Shown here piece after piece: positions 1-7,918 of a stretch of DNA of 64,000 nucleotides. The notes below the pieces were generated by a model, which was not told the DNA's origin, did no database searches, and saw nothing but the letters and a program-made list of their open reading frames with translations. Position numbers and translations under genes: made by a program. Origin of the DNA: Dinoroseobacter sp049801095 (GTDB taxonomy: Bacteria > Pseudomonadota > Alphaproteobacteria > Rhodobacterales > Rhodobacteraceae). The stretch lies in the NCBI RefSeq assembly GCF_049801095.1, contig NZ_JBNAGH010000001.1:1054001-1118000 (forward strand), written 5' to 3'. The first letter of the stretch is position 1. Every line of letters starts with the position of its first letter.

Positions 1-101
1 GGAGGGTGGCGGATCGCTATAAGTCGTCATCTGAGGCCCCTGGAGTGTCGCAAGGTTCTGTTTTGCGCACAGGTTCGCGCGCTGCCTTGCTGTTTTGATT
101 G

Positions 102-136
102 CCTAAAAGAAAAAGGGCGCAGGAAATCCTGCGCCC
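102..136 (-). terminator. Rho-independent terminator after aapJ
   Basis: A perfect inverted repeat (arms gggcgcagga and tcctgcgccc, 115-136) is followed on the minus strand by a T-rich tract (complement of 105-114). It lies 15 nt past the aapJ stop codon. In this transporter family the binding protein is usually expressed above the permease genes, so partial termination here would fit, but those genes lie outside the window. Confidence 0.85.
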
Positions 137-151
137 GATCTTTGCGAGTGT

Positions 152-1168
152 TTACCGGAAGGGCGGTGCGTAGAGCAGGCCGCCTTCGGTCCACTGAGCG
201 TTCAGCCCGCGGGCCAGACCGATCGGCGTGTTCTCACCGATATGGGTCTCGAAGATCTCGCCGTAGTTGCCACCGGCCATGATCACGTTCTTCGCCCAGT
301 CGGCGGAGAGGCCGAGCTGCTCGCCCAGGTTGCCCTCGGTGCCCAGCAGACGGTTGATCTCGGGGTTGTCGGTGCCTGCGGCCAGTTCAGCCACATTGGC
401 GGAGGTCACGCCGAGCTCTTCGGCAGCGATCAGAGCGTTGAGCGACCAGCGCACGATGTCGCCCCACTCATTGTCGCCGTGACGCACGAGCGGGCCGAGC
501 GGCTCTTTGGAGATGATCTCGGGCAGAACCACGTGATCGCCCGGGTTCTCGAAGGCGGCGCGGGTCGCGGCCAGACCGGAGGCGTCCGTGGTGTAGACGT
601 CACAGGCGCCTGCGAGATACTGCTGCTGCGCTTCGGAGGCAGTCGAGATCGGCACCGGCTCGAAGGAGATGTTGTTGGCACGGAAGAAGTCCGCGAGGTT
701 CAGCTCGGTCGTGGTGCCCTTCTGGATGCAGACGGTCGCACCGTCGAGCTCGGTCGCCGAGGAGACGCCCAGCTCCTTGGGCACCATGAAGCCCTGACCG
801 TCATAGTAGTTGATGCCGCTGAACTCGAGCTTCAGGTCGACGTCACGGGAGAAGGTCCATGTGGTGTTCCGGGCCAGCATGTCGATCTCACCGGAGTTCA
901 GAACCTCAAAGCGCACCTGGTTGGTGACCGGGTTGAAGTTCACGGCAGCCGGATCGCCGAAGACAGCGGCGGCAACAGCGCGGCACACAGCCACGTCAAA
1001 GCCCTGCCAGTCGCCATTCGCGTCCTGCGATGCAAAGCCCACGAGGCCGGTGCTGATGCCGCAATTGACGGCTCCGCGTGCCTTGACCTCTTCGAGCGTA
1101 TCCGCAGCAGCGCCGCTGGCCGCGAGACCCGCGACAGCCAAAGCGCTAAAGAGTACGGTTTTTTTCAT
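152..1168 (-). CDS. aapJ: General L-amino-acid ABC transporter, periplasmic binding protein
   Basis: Solute-binding protein (SBP family 3, AapJ/BztA clade), 338 aa, that captures L-amino acids in the periplasm and delivers them to a membrane permease/ATPase. The first 22 residues (MKKTVLFSALAVAGLAASGA...) form a classic Sec signal peptide ending at an AxA site. The mature part begins with TLEEVKARG and carries the family signature GFDVAVCRAVAAAVFGD and the NTTWTFSRD segment. The start at 1168 was preferred over upstream in-frame codons because it gives the signal peptide and follows a GAGGAA ribosome-binding site. The permease and ATPase genes (aapQMP) would be expected beyond base 1. Confidence 0.93.
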   Translation of the reverse strand: MKKTVLFSALAVAGLAASGAAADTLEEVKARGAVNCGISTGLVGFASQDANGDWQGFDVAVCRAVAAAVFGDPAAVNFNPVTNQVRFEVLNSGEIDMLARNTTWTFSRDVDLKLEFSGINYYDGQGFMVPKELGVSSATELDGATVCIQKGTTTELNLADFFRANNISFEPVPISTASEAQQQYLAGACDVYTTDASGLAATRAAFENPGDHVVLPEIISKEPLGPLVRHGDNEWGDIVRWSLNALIAAEELGVTSANVAELAAGTDNPEINRLLGTEGNLGEQLGLSADWAKNVIMAGGNYGEIFETHIGENTPIGLARGLNAQWTEGGLLYAPPFR

Positions 1169-1501
1169 TTTTTCCTCATCCTGATGGAGCGCCGCACAGT
1201 TGCGACGCATTCGGCCCTTTGCGGCCGATCTTAACGTTTCGAGAGGGAGCACCCCTCCCACCAGCGCCATAAATTGGGCATGTACCCAAAATAACGTCAA
1301 GAGTGGGCGAGAACATTCCCATGCGCCCTATGCTAGGGCGTTTCTGCGATGGGGAAATGCCCAGAAAATACGCGGCTGCACTCAAAAGAGCCGCATCCTA
1401 CGGACAAATATGCGGAAAAACAGCGCTTTTTGGTCGGGTTTACGACCTCTAAAGGCTTGGAAACGATGCGCGTTGCGCGCCTTGCCCAGGGCGGCGCCCG
1501 G
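1169..1501. other. Intergenic region upstream of aapJ
   Basis: 333 bp between the aapJ start and the ATP12 stop. It contains the candidate aapJ control region described separately. Apart from that I see no ORF, hairpin with a T tract or RNA gene. Confidence 0.6.
1270..1300 (-). promoter_or_regulatory. Candidate aapJ promoter with overlapping palindrome
   Basis: On the minus strand a TTGACG hexamer (1300-1295) is a good -35 element. The -10 is uncertain: AATTTA sits at a 19-bp spacing. Between them lies the inverted repeat TTGGG-6-CCCAA (1274-1289), which could be a regulator site. Inference from motif matching only. Confidence 0.35.
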
Positions 1502-2224
1502 TCAGGCGTCCGGTTGACGTTGCGACAAGTCGAAAATTTCTTTGGCGCGCAGGTAGTCTGTTCGCTTTAGAGAAACAAGCTCCGCCTCTTCTTCGTCTTC
1601 ACCCCATTGTTCGATCTGCCAATTCTCATCGATTCGGGAGAGATCGAACCCCTCTTCGGGTGTCAGCCGCCCGCGCGCCACAGCAAGGCCCAGCACCAGC
1701 GAGCCAGAGATCGCGATCAAGTCATGGAGCCCGGTCAGAGCGAAGGGCTCATAACTGTGCACGGCCTCCGCAAGCTTGGCGAGATCGGCGGCGTTCTGAT
1801 CGACGGGAACGATCCCGGCGGTCACCTGCAACCGCGCGCCATAGGTCTCAGCGGTCCAATCGAGCAGCGGATCCCAGGCCGCCGCCTGCCGGGCCCGCAA
1901 CCCCTCGGGATCCGTCGCGCGGTAGCAGAGCAGATCGGTGCCCCCATAGGCGGCCAGCATATCCGCGACCTCGGCCCGCTGAACCGTCACCTTGTCCAGC
2001 GCCGCATTGGCCGCGCGGGTGAAAGGCATGGTCTTGGGATCGATCAGCTCTTCCTGAGCCTGCCATTCCGCGGCGATCTTCTCGGCAAAAGCCGCGGTTG
2101 GCACGACAAGCCGGGTCTTGAGCGGCGTCTTCACGCTGCGCCCATCGAGCTGCACCTCATAGCCTGCGCCACAGGCCACCACTTCGGCGGCGGTCCAGAA
2201 CCGTTTCGGAGCCCAATTGCTCAT
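1502..2224 (-). CDS. ATP12 family F1-ATPase assembly chaperone
   Basis: 240-aa protein of the ATP12 family, which in mitochondria binds the F1 alpha subunit during ATP synthase assembly. Alphaproteobacteria keep a homologue, presumed to act in the cytoplasm. The N-terminus (KRFW...VQLDGRSVKTP) and the central PFTRAANAALDKV and YGGTDLLCYRA segments are family hallmarks. Its ATG overlaps the TGA of the upstream HAD phosphatase gene by 4 nt, so it is translationally coupled as the last gene of a five-gene operon. No signal peptide or membrane segment is visible. Confidence 0.9.
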   Translation of the reverse strand: MSNWAPKRFWTAAEVVACGAGYEVQLDGRSVKTPLKTRLVVPTAAFAEKIAAEWQAQEELIDPKTMPFTRAANAALDKVTVQRAEVADMLAAYGGTDLLCYRATDPEGLRARQAAAWDPLLDWTAETYGARLQVTAGIVPVDQNAADLAKLAEAVHSYEPFALTGLHDLIAISGSLVLGLAVARGRLTPEEGFDLSRIDENWQIEQWGEDEEEAELVSLKRTDYLRAKEIFDLSQRQPDA

Positions 2225-2901
2225 GACATTCTCCAGATCGTGTTGAGCGCGGGCATAAGGGCGCCGAAATCCGGCAGCACCTCCACCGCGCCATGGTCGC
2301 GCAGGGCCTGCGCCGGGTGGTAGCCCCAGCTGACGCCCAGGGACGACAGGCCTGCCGCGCGCCCCATTTCCATATCAAAACTCGTATCGCCCAGCATGAC
2401 GCCCGCGTCAGCCGCCACCCCGGTCTCGGAGAGAACCTGCCAGAGCATCGAAGGATGCGGCTTCGAGGGATGATCATCCGCCACCTGGGTCGAGATGAAG
2501 AAGCGTCGCAAATCATGGGCCTCGAGCAGATGTTCCAGCCCGCGCCGGGACTTGCCCGTGGCCACGGCGAGCAGGACCTCCTCGTCTTTCGCCAGAGCCT
2601 CCAGTGCCATGCGCGCCCCGGGATAAAGGGGGGAGGCGGCCTCCGCCCCGCCTTGGGTGCGGCGGGTGAAATAGGCCTCCTTATAGGCCGCCACGAGGCG
2701 CGCCTGCGTGTCCTCGGAGGCGTCGGGCGCCAGCACCGCCATGGCCTGCGGCAGGGACAGACCGATGATCCCGCGCACCGCCGCCCGGTCCGGCGCGGTC
2801 AGGCCGAGAGCCGCAAAGGCATCCTCCATCGCCTGATGGATCTGGCCCTGGCTGTCCACCAGCGTCCCGTCCACGTCGAACACGACCAGTCGCAGGCTCA
2901 T
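2221..2901 (-). CDS. HAD-superfamily phosphatase (Gph-like)
   Basis: 226-aa HAD hydrolase. Motif I is DVDGTLVDS at residues 8-16 (nucleophile and acid/base Asp), motif II lies in AVATGKS, the motif III lysine in SKPHPSM, and motif IV is GDTSFDMEMG. An alpha-helical cap sits between motifs I and II. This layout matches phosphoglycolate phosphatase-like enzymes, but the substrate cannot be read from sequence. It overlaps the upstream rluC stop by 4 nt and the downstream ATP12 start by 4 nt, indicating coupled translation. Confidence 0.88.
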   Translation of the reverse strand: MSLRLVVFDVDGTLVDSQGQIHQAMEDAFAALGLTAPDRAAVRGIIGLSLPQAMAVLAPDASEDTQARLVAAYKEAYFTRRTQGGAEAASPLYPGARMALEALAKDEEVLLAVATGKSRRGLEHLLEAHDLRRFFISTQVADDHPSKPHPSMLWQVLSETGVAADAGVMLGDTSFDMEMGRAAGLSSLGVSWGYHPAQALRDHGAVEVLPDFGALMPALNTIWRMS

Positions 2902-3944
2902 TCAAGCTCCTCGAACGGGTCCACGGGCACGTCGCGGGGATCCCAGCCCAGAGCCTCCCACGTGCGGGTCATATGGGGCGAGAGCGGCGCGGTCAGGGAC
3001 AGGCGCGCGCCGGTGACCGGGTGCGTCAGGCTCAGGTGCCGCGCATGGAGGTGGAGCTTCTTCGACATCTCACCGCCCAGCTGCGCGCCCCAGCCATCGC
3101 CGAGGTTTTCCTGTCCGGAGCCGCCATATTTGCCATCCCCGATGATCGGATGCCCAAGCTCCGCCATATGCGCCCGGAGCTGATGGGTCCGCCCGGTCAC
3201 GGGCACCAGCGCGCACCAGGACACCCGCCGCCCCAGCGCCGAGAGCACCGCGTAGTCGGTCGTGGCGCGCTTGGCCTCCGGATGGGCGGCCATCTGGCGC
3301 GGATCGATGCAGAGCATCTTCTCCCCCTCGCCATGGCGGCCATGGCCCGGGGCTTTCACAAGCGCGTAGCGGATCGTGCCCATCTGCGGATGGGGCACCC
3401 CGGCCACCGCCGCCCAATAGATCTTGCGCGTCTCCCGCGCCCGGAAGGCCGCCGTCAGGGCCGCAGCGCTCCGCCGGGTCCGCGCCATGAGCAGCACCCC
3501 GGACGTGTCCTTGTCGAGCCGGTGAACAAGGCGCGGCGGATCCTCGAACCCGAAGCGCAACGCGTCGGACATGCCATCCAGATGCCGGTCCTGCCCCGAG
3601 CCGCCCTGCACCGGCAGGCCAGCGGGCTTGTTCAGCGCAAGGATGTGGTCATCGCGATAGAGAACCGCCTTTTGCAGCATCTCCACATCGGCCTCGGAGA
3701 TCCGGGGCCGCGCCGGGCGCGCGGTAATCTCGCCGGGCTCCGGCAGGGGCGGGATGCGCACGGACTGGCCGGTGTGGACCCGCGTGGCGGGCTTCACCCG
3801 CCCGCCATCCACGCGCAGCTCCCCCTTGCGGCACATCTTCTCGATCCGGCCCTGACCCACATGGGGAAAGCGCCGCCGCAGCCAGCGATCGAGCCGCTGA
3901 TCGCCCTCATCAGGCTCCACCACCAGAGTTTGCACACCGCTCAT
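2898..3944 (-). CDS. rluC: 23S rRNA pseudouridine synthase, RluC/RluD family
   Basis: 348-aa RluA-type pseudouridine synthase. An N-terminal S4-like RNA-binding domain (about residues 10-75, DQRLDRWLRRRFPHVGQ) precedes the catalytic domain with the invariant motif HRLDKDTSGVLLMART, whose Asp attacks the target uridine. Further family blocks are GRTHQLRAHMAELGHPIIGD and the C-terminal LHARHLSLTHP. The start at 3944 puts the S4 domain at the N-terminus and overlaps the crcB stop by 4 nt. A longer in-frame reading would run through the crcB gene and was rejected. RluC versus RluD specificity is inferred only. Confidence 0.88.
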   Translation of the reverse strand: MSGVQTLVVEPDEGDQRLDRWLRRRFPHVGQGRIEKMCRKGELRVDGGRVKPATRVHTGQSVRIPPLPEPGEITARPARPRISEADVEMLQKAVLYRDDHILALNKPAGLPVQGGSGQDRHLDGMSDALRFGFEDPPRLVHRLDKDTSGVLLMARTRRSAAALTAAFRARETRKIYWAAVAGVPHPQMGTIRYALVKAPGHGRHGEGEKMLCIDPRQMAAHPEAKRATTDYAVLSALGRRVSWCALVPVTGRTHQLRAHMAELGHPIIGDGKYGGSGQENLGDGWGAQLGGEMSKKLHLHARHLSLTHPVTGARLSLTAPLSPHMTRTWEALGWDPRDVPVDPFEELE

Positions 3945-4321
3945 GTCAGCACCGCCCGGGCCAAGCTCAGCCCTGCAAAAAGACCGCCTACCGAGAGGCA
4001 AACGGACGCCAGCACATAGATCGCTGCATGGCCCATCTGGCCGCGCTCGATCAGGGTGACCGTCTCCAGCGAGAAGGCCGAGAAGGTTGTGAACCCACCG
4101 AGCAGACCGGTCATCACCAGAGGCGACAGATGGGTCAGGCCCCGGTGGGCCGCGAGCACCACAAAGACGCCCATGATGAAGGAACCGACGATATTGGCGG
4201 TCATCACAGCCACGGGGATCGCGGTGGGCCCTGTCATCCGCAGGATCCACACCCCGAGCAACCAGCGGCAGCTGGCCCCGACCGCGCCCCCGAGGGCGAC
4301 CTGTGCAAGCGTTGTCATCAT
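3941..4321 (-). CDS. crcB: Fluoride ion channel CrcB/Fluc
   Basis: 126-aa four-helix inner-membrane protein of the Fluc family, which exports toxic cytoplasmic fluoride as a dual-topology dimer. Signatures are GGAVGASCRW at the N-terminus and GLLGGFTTFSAFSLE in the third helix (fluoride-pore Phe residues and central Na+ site region). A second ATG one codon later is equally possible. It lies 31 nt downstream of rarA and overlaps rluC by 4 nt. No fluoride riboswitch was recognised upstream, as expected for an internal operon gene. Confidence 0.92.
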   Translation of the reverse strand: MMTTLAQVALGGAVGASCRWLLGVWILRMTGPTAIPVAVMTANIVGSFIMGVFVVLAAHRGLTHLSPLVMTGLLGGFTTFSAFSLETVTLIERGQMGHAAIYVLASVCLSVGGLFAGLSLARAVLT

Positions 4322-4352
4322 GGGCGTTCTGTCCGCGCTGTGGCGGCGGATG

Positions 4353-5657
4353 TCAACTCTGCCTCTTGGCGCGGAGCTTGTTGAAATAGGCCATGCGCTT
4401 GGCCAGATCCCGCTCAAACCCACGCTCCACGGGCGCAAAGATCGCAGGCCGCTCCATCTTGTCAGGGAAGTAGTTCTGGCCCGAGAACCCGTCTTCGGCG
4501 TCGTGGTCATAGGCATAATCCACACCGTAGCCTTCGGCCTTCATCAGGGCCGTGGGCGCGTTGAGGATATGTTTGGGCGGTGGGGCCGAGCCGCTGGATT
4601 TCGCGAGCTTCATGGCCGCCTTATAGGCCTTGTAGGAGGCGTTCGATTTCGGCGCGAGCGCGAGATAAAGCACCGCCTGGGCGATCGCCAGCTCGCCCTC
4701 GGGACTGCCCAGCCGCTCATAAGTCTGCCACGCGTCGAGACAGAGCCGCTGGGCTTGCGGATCAGCGAGGCCGATATCCTCGACACTCATCCGCGTGATC
4801 CGCCGCATGAGGAATCGCGGGTCCTCCCCCGCGGTCAGCATGCGCGCCAGCCAGTAGAGCGCCGCCTCCGGGTCCGAGCCTCGCACGGATTTATGCAGCG
4901 CCGAGATCAGGTTGTAATGCCCGTCCCCGGACTTGTCATATTGCGCGGCGCGCTGGCTGAGCCGCTGCCCCAGCGCCTTGGCATCCAGCGGTGCCTCGGG
5001 AGTCCAGCGGGCAATCTGCTCGACCAAGTTCAAGAGCGCGCGCCCATCCCCATCGGCCATCTCAAGCAGCGCGGCACGCCCGCCCGGATCCAGCGGCAGG
5101 GTCGCGCCCAGCAGGCTCTCGGCCCGGGCGGCGAGCTTCTCCAGAGCCGCAAGATCGAGCCGGTGCAAGACGAGCACCTGCGAACGGCTGAGCACAGCGG
5201 CGTTCAGCTCAAAGGACGGGTTCTCGGTGGTCGCGCCCACCAGAAGGATCGTGCCGTCCTCCATATGGGGCAGGAAGCCGTCCTGCTGCGCCTTGTTGAA
5301 GCGGTGGATCTCATCCACGAAGAGCAGAGTGCCCTGCCCCGAGCGGCGGCGCAGACGCGCGGCGTCAAAGACTTTGCGCAGCTCCGGCACACCGGTGAAG
5401 ATTGCGCTGATCTGTACAAACTCGAGCTCCGTCTCATGGGCCAGAAGCCGGGCGATGGTGGTCTTGCCCACACCGGGCGGGCCCCAGAAGATCACCGAGC
5501 CAAGCCCTCCCGAGGCGAGCATCGTGCCCAAGGGGCCGTCGGGTCCGAGCAGGTGGTCCTGCCCAATCACCTCAGACAGCTTTGCCGGACGCAGCCGGTC
5601 CGCAAGCGGGCGCGGCGCGGTCTCCTCCGCATCCTCTGTATCAAAGAGATCGGCCAT
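4353..5657 (-). CDS. rarA: Replication-associated recombination protein A (RarA/MgsA), AAA+ ATPase
   Basis: 434-aa clamp-loader-like AAA+ ATPase that acts at stalled replication forks. Walker A is FWGPPGVGKTT, Walker B is LLFVDEIHRFNKAQQD, and sensor 1 is GATTENPSFELN. The C-terminal MgsA tetramerisation domain includes HYNLISALHKSVRGSD and the terminal NYFPDKMERP block. Length matches the family (about 430-450 aa). The start at 5657 (MADLFDTED) was chosen because upstream codons add an unrelated basic extension. It is the first gene of the rarA-crcB-rluC-HAD-ATP12 operon. Confidence 0.93.
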   Translation of the reverse strand: MADLFDTEDAEETAPRPLADRLRPAKLSEVIGQDHLLGPDGPLGTMLASGGLGSVIFWGPPGVGKTTIARLLAHETELEFVQISAIFTGVPELRKVFDAARLRRRSGQGTLLFVDEIHRFNKAQQDGFLPHMEDGTILLVGATTENPSFELNAAVLSRSQVLVLHRLDLAALEKLAARAESLLGATLPLDPGGRAALLEMADGDGRALLNLVEQIARWTPEAPLDAKALGQRLSQRAAQYDKSGDGHYNLISALHKSVRGSDPEAALYWLARMLTAGEDPRFLMRRITRMSVEDIGLADPQAQRLCLDAWQTYERLGSPEGELAIAQAVLYLALAPKSNASYKAYKAAMKLAKSSGSAPPPKHILNAPTALMKAEGYGVDYAYDHDAEDGFSGQNYFPDKMERPAIFAPVERGFERDLAKRMAYFNKLRAKRQS

Positions 5658-5791
5658 GTCAGCGCCTCCGCAAAGCCCGACGCGCAAGAGCGCAGGGCGG
5701 TCGCAGGGTCGGAGGGCGCGGGGAGCAGACACATGGCAGCATGATCCCAGCATATGCGCCCTCCGGGGGTCTTACACAAGCATCGCGCGGC

Positions 5792-6379
5792 TTAGTGCAG
5801 CTTGCGGGTCAGGTCGATCGAAACGCATTGGTTGTCGATGCCGTCGATCTCCATAACGCGGCCGGCGGGCTCGATATCGAGGCCCAGACGATCCGCAAAG
5901 CGGGTCCAGACGGCCGGGACCAGCCCGATCACCTTGGAGGCGCCATTGTCCCGCGCAGCCTTGGTCATCTCGCCGATCAGATAGGCATGGACCCGGCGCC
6001 GGATCTTCTGCGGCGTGGTGTGCGAAACGAAGACGCGGCTGGATTCCCAGACGCTCTCATCGACCGGAGCCGGACCATAGAGCAGGTCCTGGGGGATCGA
6101 ATCCAAAAGGCCCATCTGGGCATCCCGGATCATATAGGTATAGATCCCGCAGCGCGCCGTGGTGGGCGTCAGACGGATGCCGGCATAGACCTCGCCGAAT
6201 TCGTGGACGGCCACCCAGCGGCTCGCGGGGGTGTCGTATTGATCATACTCCATTCCCATGGCCTCCGGCAGGTCCCATTTGTTCTGAACGATGAACGACT
6301 GTCGTCTTGCGCGAAATAGATTCGCAAATAACTCGCCATGGTTGTGCAGATTTTCGAACGAAAGCGTGGTGGTTTGCAT
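5792..6379 (-). CDS. luxI: Acyl-homoserine-lactone synthase, LuxI family
   Basis: 195-aa LuxI-type synthase that condenses acyl-ACP with S-adenosylmethionine to make an AHL signal. The conserved charged and aromatic set is present: R25 and F29, W35, D46 and D49 (EYDQYD), R69 (GIRLTP), and E112/R115 (WESSRVFV). The side-chain type of the product cannot be predicted. It lies 55 nt downstream of the luxR homologue on the same strand, with GGAG 8 nt before the ATG. I saw no convincing lux box in the 55-nt gap, so expression may depend on the luxR promoter. Confidence 0.93.
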   Translation of the reverse strand: MQTTTLSFENLHNHGELFANLFRARRQSFIVQNKWDLPEAMGMEYDQYDTPASRWVAVHEFGEVYAGIRLTPTTARCGIYTYMIRDAQMGLLDSIPQDLLYGPAPVDESVWESSRVFVSHTTPQKIRRRVHAYLIGEMTKAARDNGASKVIGLVPAVWTRFADRLGLDIEPAGRVMEIDGIDNQCVSIDLTRKLH

Positions 6380-6434
6380 GGGTCAGTCTCCAGTTTGTGG
6401 TGGGTCGGTAGTCAGTCGACCGAAACGACGCCCG

Positions 6435-7046
6435 TCAGAGCAACCGGTAATCCTTTGCCCGCTGAATGGCTTCGGCTGTGGTACGTGCCATCAGCTTCTG
6501 TCTCGCCGCAGTCAGGCGAGCCTTCAACGCACTCTCAGAAATACCCAGCTTGGCAGCAGCTGCCGTGTGACGGTCGCCGGCCGCAATATGGCCGAGCGCT
6601 TCGATCTGTGCCTTGGTCAGGCTGTCCGGCGGCGTCGTGGTGTCGTGAAGCCGCAGGACGATGGCTTGGATGGCCGAGATCTCGTCATCCGTGAATTCGC
6701 GATCCGGCCGGGCAGCTCCGGCAATGGTCCGCGATTTGATCTCGCCGCAAGAGACGGCGACACCGTAGTTCAGTCCGAACCGAGCGGCATCTTCGAGAAT
6801 GCCAAACGGATCGGGTATTCCGATCTCGCTCCACCGCGTAGCCCCGGTCATCCCGAAGCCCCATGCGAGTAGGGGGTCGCGCAGGGCATAGGCCTGCTCG
6901 GTGTAGCGGTCTTTCCATTCCTGTGGATAGGTCTGGTAGTCCATAAGCGGAGCCGCGAACCGGATATGAAGGCCAATATAGTAGCCTGCCGGGGAAAGAA
7001 GCCCCAGTTGATGTAATTCCAGATCGATGCCGAGTTTCGTGGACAT
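6435..7046 (-). CDS. luxR: LuxR-family AHL-responsive transcriptional regulator
   Basis: 203-aa regulator with an N-terminal autoinducer-binding domain and a C-terminal GerE-type helix-turn-helix (about residues 140-200, LTKAQIEALGHIAAGDRHTA). The four ligand-pocket residues of TraR/LuxR (W57, Y61, D70, W85 in TraR) are matched at W44, Y48, D57 and W72 with identical spacing. The N-terminus is thus about 13 residues shorter than TraR's. It probably senses the AHL made by the adjacent luxI product. No Shine-Dalgarno sequence precedes the ATG; see the promoter entry for a possible leaderless transcript. Confidence 0.9.
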   Translation of the reverse strand: MSTKLGIDLELHQLGLLSPAGYYIGLHIRFAAPLMDYQTYPQEWKDRYTEQAYALRDPLLAWGFGMTGATRWSEIGIPDPFGILEDAARFGLNYGVAVSCGEIKSRTIAGAARPDREFTDDEISAIQAIVLRLHDTTTPPDSLTKAQIEALGHIAAGDRHTAAAAKLGISESALKARLTAARQKLMARTTAEAIQRAKDYRLL

Positions 7047-7080
7047 GTCTTTTTAGACAAGTTGCGAGAATCCACGTCAA
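7046..7080 (-). promoter_or_regulatory. Candidate luxR promoter, leaderless, with palindrome
   Basis: On the minus strand TTGACG (7080-7075), a 17-bp spacer and TCTAAA (7057-7052) make a good sigma70-like promoter. The -10 ends only 5 nt before the ATG, so the transcript would start at or next to the start codon. The inverted repeat TGTCT-TTTT-AGACA (7046-7059) overlaps both the -10 and the start codon and could be an operator. Inferred by eye. Confidence 0.5.
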
Positions 7081-7121
7081 GCTTCAAAACTATTCTACCG
7101 AAGGTTGTAACGAGGTATCGA

Positions 7122-7316
7122 ATGCCCGCAAAAATAAGTCCGGGCCTGTTTGCGCGCGTCATGGCATTGCCTGATGCCGCCCGGGAAGATTTGCTTGAGT
7201 TTATGGGCGGTTCGCCTGTGGATGACACCTGTCTCGAGGCCCTCATCGATGACATTTCGGATCGTATTGAAGCCGAACGTTTGCAACGAAAAGCCAAGGT
7301 TTCGGAACCGAATTAA
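7122..7316 (+). CDS. Hypothetical 64-aa protein divergent from luxR
   Basis: Small soluble protein of 64 aa, not recognised. The ATG at 7122 follows GAGG at a 6-nt spacing. An upstream TTG at 7062 would give 84 aa but has no good ribosome-binding site. The sequence (MPAKISPGLFARVMALPDAA, then an acidic helical stretch and a basic Glu/Arg-rich helix) suggests a compact helical protein without signal peptide or membrane segment. It is divergent from luxR and shares a terminator with convergent rplQ. It could be a small modulator of the quorum-sensing pair, but nothing in the sequence proves a function. Confidence 0.5.
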   Translation: MPAKISPGLFARVMALPDAAREDLLEFMGGSPVDDTCLEALIDDISDRIEAERLQRKAKVSEPN

Positions 7317-7336
7317 CGGACCTGACCACACGTCAC

Positions 7337-7365
7337 AAAAAACCCCGCCTCAGGCGGGGTTTTTT
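7337..7365. terminator. Bidirectional terminator between the 64-aa ORF and rplQ
   Basis: Perfect stem aaccccgcct / aggcggggtt with A and T runs on both sides, so it can stop transcription in both directions. It ends the rpsM-rpsK-rpoA-rplQ unit on the minus strand and the small plus-strand gene. Confidence 0.9.
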
Positions 7366-7390
7366 ACATCTTTAAGCCATTTTGGCTGAA

Positions 7391-7807
7391 TTAAAGGGCG
7401 TCTTCTTCCGCCTCGACGCGTGCTTTATCCGCCGCGCCTTTTGCATCCACATCGCGGTCGACAAACTCGATGATTGCCATCGGTGCCATGTCGCCATAAC
7501 GGAAGCCCGCTTTCATGATGCGGATATAGCCGCCCTGACGCTCGGCATAGCGCGGTCCCAGCACGTCAAACAGCTTGGCCACATAGGCGTCCTGCTTGAG
7601 TTGAGCGGCGGCCTGACGGCGCGCATGGAGGTCACCACGCTTGGCCAGGGTGACCAGTTTTTCAACGATCGGGCGCAGTTCCTTTGCTTTTGGCAAAGTC
7701 GTCTTGATCTGTTCATGTTCGATGAGCGACCCGGCCATGTTGGCGAACAGGGCCTTGCGGTGCTCATGGGTGCGGTTCAGGCGACGATAGCCTCTCGCGT
7801 GACGCAT
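7391..7807 (-). CDS. rplQ: 50S ribosomal protein L17
   Basis: 138 aa. Starts MRHARGYRRLNRTHEHRKAL, the canonical L17 N-terminus, and has an acidic/alanine-rich tail. L17 sits near the polypeptide exit tunnel of the large subunit. It is the last gene of the alpha operon, after rpoA, in the standard order. Confidence 0.97.
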   Translation of the reverse strand: MRHARGYRRLNRTHEHRKALFANMAGSLIEHEQIKTTLPKAKELRPIVEKLVTLAKRGDLHARRQAAAQLKQDAYVAKLFDVLGPRYAERQGGYIRIMKAGFRYGDMAPMAIIEFVDRDVDAKGAADKARVEAEEDAL

Positions 7808-7894
7808 TTTCTTACTCCGTAACTTTGTTTTGCTTTGTCCGGCAGCCGATGCGTGTCAGCCGCTCTCCTTGGGGCGGGATGCCCGGGGGTGGGC

Positions 7895-7912
7895 CGGCGG
7901 GTCTCCCCGCCG
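7895..7912 (-). repeat. Intercistronic GC-rich hairpin after rpoA
   Basis: Perfect stem CGGCGGG/CCCGCCG with a 4-nt loop, 7 nt past the rpoA stop, without a following T run. It could stabilise the rpoA 3' end or reduce read-through into rplQ; it does not look like a full terminator. Confidence 0.4.
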
Positions 7913-7918
7913 ATCCGA

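Noticed and set aside
4322..4352. Fluoride riboswitch for crcB
   Set aside because: The gap to rarA is only 31 nt and no such fold was recognised.
6380..6434. lux box upstream of luxI
   Set aside because: No 18-20 bp dyad was seen in the 55-nt gap.
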